DNA of 64,000 bases from Diabrotica undecimpunctata (taxonomy: Eukaryota > Arthropoda > Insecta > Coleoptera > Chrysomelidae). The notes below the pieces were generated by a model that saw only the letters and a program-made list of their open reading frames with translations, made no database searches and was not told the DNA's origin. The first letter of the stretch is position 1, and the number at the start of each line of letters is the position of its first letter. A program made the position numbers and the translations under genes. Of the stretch, positions 59,160 to 64,000 are shown piece by piece. The stretch spans positions 112,818,049-112,882,048 of the forward strand of contig NC_092808.1 of the NCBI RefSeq assembly GCF_040954645.1, given 5' to 3'.

Positions 59160-59410
59160 CTTCTTCGTATGTTATGCCTTAAGGCCTGTTGTTTTCGGTC
59201 TGATTTAGCAGTATTTGCGATGTTGACTGCCAGCTATCTCTCTATCTTTTAGGGGGTGCCCTTGTGGTCTTTGACCTTCTGGTTTTTCATCTCTTACTAT
59301 TCGGGCAAGTCTCTCTCTTCCCATTCTATTAATGTGTTGGTTCCATTCTCGTCTGCTTTGAATCAAGCATGTACTATCTTAAAGGTGTGTCAAGATTTTG
59401 AAATCAGCTG
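59160..59410 (-). pseudogene. LINE C-terminal tail
   Basis: Minus strand: RREWNQHINRMGRERLARIV, RDEKPEGQRPQGHPLKDR. This is the usual end of a LINE of the WN.HV.RM type. The adjoining minus-strand ORF (59390-59764) is not recognisable. Confidence 0.65.
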
Positions 59411-59995
59411 TCGACAAGCTTTCGTCCAGGTGCTAAGCAGTGATTCGGATTTTTTTGGACATTGACTTGTTTCTCTTCGAATCCAAGTAAACCAAAGACT
59501 ACCATGTGTGAATGGACGTGTATAGATTCGAAGTTTGGTTATCATATATTTCATCAAGTCTTGAACCAAATTATGTTGTCTTTCTGGACAATGGGTCATT
59601 TGACAGTCGACAATAATTTTAGGCGTAATTAACAGCTCTCCCTGCTCACTCGCAGAAATATTTAATTCGATATGTTGGAAAATGCAATTATTAAATCTTG
59701 AGAAGACACATATACCAGAGTTAAAGAAATATGATATTGGCGAAATGGCTCGTGAAAGGTACATAATCGTACAGTCTCCCGCTTCATCATCCTGAAGTTT
59801 TCTTTAGACGATAATTGATATTTTGACTTCCTGCTTTCATGTCCAACTACTTTATCAACACTTCTTTAGGTTCTGTTAGCGATAAGTCGTTTACCTTCTT
59901 TAACTCCTTTAAGACCCTACTCCTTTTAAAAAGCTAAATAAACATCATTATTAATTCTTTAAATTCACTCAAAAAGCGTGAACGATACGCCACTG

Positions 59996-60790
59996 AATGT
60001 TAAGGTACTATTGCCGTCCAGAATGCTAAAAAATGAAATGGCGAACAGTTAATCTCTCGAGCGGCAAATCTGGAATATAAAACTCGAGAAGGGTTTTAAA
60101 AAAAATGCTCTTGCATGATAGTTTACCAGAAACATTAAAAATCCAAAAAAACCAAAATGACGGACATTTGAAAAAATTATTCGAAAATGGACCTTTTCTT
60201 CAACTTTTTTCAGTCACAAAAAGTTTATTAATATTTTTTTTGTCAAATTGTGGTAATCTATTAGTTTATTAATCAGAGATTAAAGATTTTGAGAAAAACT
60301 ACGCTTTTAAAACTGACGGTAGTTAATCTCCGGATCTAGTTGGTCGATTTTAATAAACCTTGATGCATTTTGTTTGTTTTGGTTTTCTCTATGATAGTTT
60401 ACTACAATTTGACCAAAAACAATAATAACAAAATTTTTGTGACTAAAAAACAATTTTTTCAAATGTTCGCCGTTTTGTTTTTTTTTAAGAATTTTCAATT
60501 TTTCTGGTAAACTATCACGCAAGGGTTTTTTTAACCCTTTCCGAATGTTATATGTCAGGTTTGCCGTTCCAGAGATTAACTGTAAGCCATGGAGCAGTAA
60601 TTTTTGGACGGAAAATTATGGACGCCATTTTGAAAATACAGGAACAATGAAAAAAAAATTTTGTAATCTTCAAAATTTGTATAATATAAAAAAAGTTTGA
60701 TTGTCATATATAATAGATAAGATACAAAAAATGTTTGAACATTTGTTATTTTTTTTTCTAGCATTCTAGACGGTAATAGTACCAAGGAGA
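59996..60790. mobile_element. Foldback element with asymmetric arms
   Basis: 60040-60200 matches the reverse complement of about 60420-60583 (shared GATAGTTTACCAGAAA and ACATTTGAAAAAATT). The outermost ends pair as well: GGTACTATTGCCGTCCAGAATGCTA-type sequence near 60004 recurs inverted near 60755-60785. The right arm has about 150 bp extra. No TSD was resolved. Non-coding. Confidence 0.65.
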
Positions 60791-61232
60791 GATAGTTATG
60801 AGTGATATATCTTCCTGTCTTATGGAAATGTGGATATACTATTATTTTTTTAGTTAGCACAAAAAGCAACAAAACACGCAACGTTCTCATGTATAACTGT
60901 TACAGACAGAATATTACCATACTTTTTCCGTATACATATATTAATGATGTTAAATAGCTGATTGAATGCCCTAACGAATACAATTGCTTCGTTATTCTAT
61001 GACTATTTAAATTAAAATAGCAGATTATAAAATATCTATAAAAATAATCTTGCAACAATCTGAGAACTTAATGCCTACAAAAACTATGCATTAAGACGCT
61101 ATGTTTTTCGTTATACCGCACACAGCATAGTATAACGTATGAAAAAACTTTAATTACGTAATAATTTGTGGAAAACTCTATAAAACCTAAAATCGCAGTA
61201 ATTTTAATTGATTTTTTTGTTTTTTGTGTTAG

Positions 61233-61444
61233 ACGCAATGGCACAACGAACCAGTTCAATCCTGGTATCGAGGACAACATGCACAGTATCAACCAGTGCC
61301 GAAACAAGAAAATACTAATCCACCCTCGCAGAATTACTGGCAACAACAACAACATAATCCTCTCTCATATAATCAAAACAGTCAGTATAATCAACATCAG
61401 TATCAAAATCAACAACATACGGGATATGTCCAAAATAACTCTGG
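61233..61444 (+). CDS. Second coding exon of the P/Q/N-rich protein
   Basis: After a TTTTTTGTGTTAG acceptor the frame reads TQWHNEPVQSWYRGQHAQYQ, then SQNYWQQQQHNPLSYNQNSQ and HTGYVQNNSG, ending at a GTAAGC donor in phase 2. Entry is in phase 0, matching the exon at 39397-39495. The Q/N/Y-rich composition continues that exon's style. The gene runs on beyond the window. No folded domain is visible, consistent with the disordered N terminus of a scaffold such as Sec16. Confidence 0.6.
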
Positions 61445-61568
61445 GTAAGCTATTTTTTAAAGCAAACTAAAGATGTGAATGTAGACGATTGCATTTCTTT
61501 TCAATTCAAGCTCCACAATTGCTCTACACGTATTTCGAAGTTTTCACCTCTCATCAGGACCACTTGTA

Positions 61569-63235
61569 CGAGCCCTAGCAACTATATGTTAAAACAAGCA
61601 GTTATTTTGCGGATATACTGCCAATTTATCGAAATTCTTTTGTTTAATTTTTTTAGTTGTGGGTATGAAATTAAAAACATTTTTTATGATGTATGGAATT
61701 ATTTTTGCGGCTTAATTATATATTTTATATTGATTACTATTTAATTAATTGTTTGATAATCTAAAATTGCTGACAACTAAATATTGGAACATTTTTTGCT
61801 TTTCCTCAAGTTTCTTAAATTCCATCAAAGAAGGCTTTGTCAACAATAATTGTAACGCGTATTTGAGTATGAATAAGGACAACCGTCAGTTTTATTACGA
61901 GTAAAATATAATAATGGAACGTGGAAACCCTACTGATCCAAAAGTTCGAGAAATTATTCATCAGTACCATGAAGGGAAAACAATGCTTGAAATTTCCAGT
62001 GAATTGACTGTAATTAATATAATTAAGAAATATGGTAAAACTGCCAGTAATGATGTTTGCGGCAAAAGCTCAGGCCGCCCAAAAGCTGTTTCTCAAAGGA
62101 GTGTAAAGCATTTAATTAGAATACATAGGTCGGAAGAAGAAATACACTACAAGAAGTAACTGCTAGAAAGTATAGAGAAACTGGGATAAATGTTTACAGA
62201 GAATCCTGTCCCAAATATATCCACAAAAGCGGTCTTAGTTTTTATAAGGTATGTTTGATAGGTTCTTCTTTGCGACATAAATTTTCTAGTTTTTGATTTA
62301 TTCGAGTAAGCCATAGAAAAACCATTGCTAACGGAAACTCAAAAAAGGAATCGCTACATTTGGGCTAAATCAAAACTTTCGTGGACCAAACATAACTGGG
62401 ACAAAGTTATCTATAGCGACGAAAGCAAATTTGATGTCTGTGTGGGAGATTATCGAATGCGTGTGATTCGTGAAAAGTGTGATTCGAGAAGCATTCCATA
62501 AGGATTTTCTCAAAAGAACTGTAAAGTTTCCGCAGGGCATCGTGGTGTGGGATTGTATGTCGGCCAAATGGTTGGGAACTTTACATTTTATTGAAGCCAT
62601 AGTAAACGCAGCCAAATATCAAGATATCCTTGAATATTCGTTTCTACCAAGTGCGGCAAAGTTATATCCATCCGGAGATTTTATCTTTTAGCAGGAGGGA
62701 GCTTCATGCCATACGGCTAAATCTACCAAAAAATGGCTGGGATAACATCACATTAATGTTTTGTCACATCCTTCTAGCAGCCCGGACCTTAATCCAATAG
62801 AGACACTTTGGCACAAAATGAAACAACGCCTAAGAAATAACTCCCAGCGTACTTTGCCACAACTACGTGAAATTACAAGAAATATGGGATAGTTTTACCC
62901 ATGAATTCTGCGAGGACCTAGTTGATACAATCTTTAATAGAGTTCAGGCTGTTATTTACGCTAAGGGCGACGCTACGCCTTATTAATTTGTATTTTAATT
63001 TGTTAAAATACAAATTCCAATATTTAGTTGTCAGCATTTTTGGCTATCAATCAATTAATTGAATAGGAATCAACATAAAATATATAATTAAACTGTAAAA
63101 ATAATTCCATACATCATTAAAAATGTTGTTAATTTCGTATTACCAATTAAAAAAATTAAAACAAAAGAATTTCGGTAAATTGGCATTTTATTCGCAAAAT
63201 AACTGCTTGTTCCAACATATAGTTGTTAGGGCTCG
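61569..63235 (+). mobile_element. Tc1-like element with TIRs of about 250 bp
   Basis: The left end CGAGCCCTAGCAACTATATG and the inverted right end (ATATAGTTGTTAGGGCTCG) are flanked by TA (61567-61568 and 63236-63237). Inverted similarity extends about 250 bp inwards, up to GCTGACAACTAAATATTGGA at about 61768. The interior encodes a broken transposase. Long TIRs of this size are unusual for Tc1 elements, which mostly have short or IR-DR ends. Confidence 0.85.
61914..62985 (+). pseudogene. Tc1-like transposase, frameshifted
   Basis: The start at 61914 opens MERGNPTDPKVREIIHQYHE with a helix-turn-helix, then SGRPKAVSQRSVKHLIRIHR. After stops come LSWTKHNWDKVIYSDESKFD (first Asp), VVWDCMSAKWLGTLHFIEAI, QEGASCHTAKSTKKWLG (second acidic site altered to Glu, QEGA for QDGA) and SSSPDLNPIETLWHKMKQRL (catalytic Glu). 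At least three frame breaks make it inactive. Confidence 0.85.
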
Positions 63236-63309
63236 TAATAGCTTGAACTGAAATAAAATGCTCTCAATTTTATGGCCTCTACAGTAACCATAACAAGCCT
63301 GAGTAATAT

Positions 63310-63660
63310 GTAGCAACGAAAAATCAGGAGACTTTTCTTTTATAACAAATTAGGTGAACTCAAATCCAAGCTTACTGGAAGGTATTGGACGATGTTAGGA
63401 ATAACCTTTTATTCCTACAATACATCTAGACGTTGAAATGAAAATTCAACAAAAGAAATGCAATCGTCCATTTTCATTTTAACATCTTTTCTCTACGTAG
63501 AGTGTAAAATATGGTATTTCTTAAGGGTGAACTGTAGATGCATGTCCGAATAAAAGGTTATTCCCAGCATCGTGTAATAGCTTCCAGTAAGGTTGGATTT
63601 ACAGTTCACCTAATTCGCCATCGAAGAGAAGTCTCCTGACATCTCGTTGCTTCAGAAAGA
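63310..63660. mobile_element. Foldback MITE, arms about 115 bp
   Basis: 63310-63430 matches the reverse complement of 63535-63660; both carry GGAATAACCTTTTATTC and a CAGGAGACTT end. The short centre has no ORF. The remaining bases to 64000 hold no feature I can support. Confidence 0.7.
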
Positions 63661-64000
63661 AGATATGTATTTTTAAATTTTGTAAAATGTTTAATAATGA
63701 ATAAGCGATCGCTTATAATTAGGTCATCATCAGAACTATGTACAATATTATCCTTGTTTAACCAGTAGGCATCGATGTGACTGAATTTGCGATTTTGTCG
63801 ATATTGAAATATGTCGGCCCGTTTTATTTAGCCTGTACAAAAGAAAGTTTATTATATATGGATCAAGAACAATCCGTTTTAGAAACAGTCGTGAGTTTAG
63901 ATCAAAGAGTGAAGTTAATTATTTTTTGCGCTACTTATTTAAGGAAAAATAATTCAAATTAAAAAGTTCATCAATGACAGATCAAAATTTACCGGCACGG

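Noticed and set aside
59390..59764. Minus-strand 124-aa ORF
   Set aside because: No family resemblance beyond the LINE tail at its lower end; probably decayed element sequence.
63727..63760. CTGATGA word on the minus strand near the window end
   Set aside because: It lacks a matching stem and the GAAA half of a hammerhead core.
63777..63962. 61-aa plus-strand ORF at the window end
   Set aside because: No recognisable domain, no splice signals consistent with the plus-strand gene's phase 2 exon.

Overview
The window looks like AT-rich, repeat-saturated insect nuclear DNA. Host genes have short exons and very long introns, and the mobile elements (RTE-type and Jockey-like LINEs, mariner/Tc1, Tigger/pogo, Ty3/gypsy, Penelope-like) are the mix common in insects; a beetle is plausible but unproven. 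There is no bacterial gene organisation, CRISPR array or rRNA.

Host genes. A phosphoglycerate mutase gene lies on the minus strand (four coding exons, 56089 to 44213, 267 aa, no stops). It sits wholly inside a 21.7-kb intron of a plus-strand gene whose first coding exon is at 39397 and whose next is at 61233 (P/Q/N-rich protein, possibly Sec16). A short terminal exon of an unidentified plus-strand gene is at about 18540.

Mobile elements by region. 474-682: foldback hairpin. 933-7117: full-length Ty3/gypsy element, minus strand, with apparently identical 320-bp LTRs, a 4-bp target duplication and one 1827-aa ORF; it has an N-terminal SAP domain, a C-terminal macro-like domain and a CCCH zinc finger, and its reverse transcriptase active site reads YLDV instead of YLDD. 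7190-8340: Tigger remnant. 8440-23590: decayed LINEs, a mariner remnant and small hairpins. 23600-27237: a mariner remnant fused to an old gypsy element. The integrase of that gypsy is cut at a (TA)n tract and resumes at 36656. The 9.4 kb between holds an intact five-exon gene (34624 to 27875, minus, 907 aa) for a Crypton-type tyrosine recombinase with zinc-finger-like motifs and a Myb/SANT-like tail, plus a solo-LTR candidate and two inverted-repeat elements. 37078-39390: gypsy LTR start, an RTE LINE and the 5' region of the plus-strand gene. 40090-41400: Penelope-like GIY-YIG remnant between inverted repeats. 42014-42240: GA-rich satellite. 44979-48368: 3.4-kb foldback element around a dead mariner transposase, followed by a tRNA-derived SINE with a perfect 13-bp target duplication. 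49000-64000: more LINE, Tc1, Tigger and foldback remnants, including a Tc1 element with TIRs of about 250 bp (61569-63235).

The two most noteworthy items are the macro/CCCH/SAP gypsy polyprotein and the spliced, uninterrupted tyrosine-recombinase gene flanked by a 13-bp direct repeat (ATATTATTGCGTC), of which a 10-bp core recurs twice more in inverted orientation. All calls come from reading the sequence; no database search was run.
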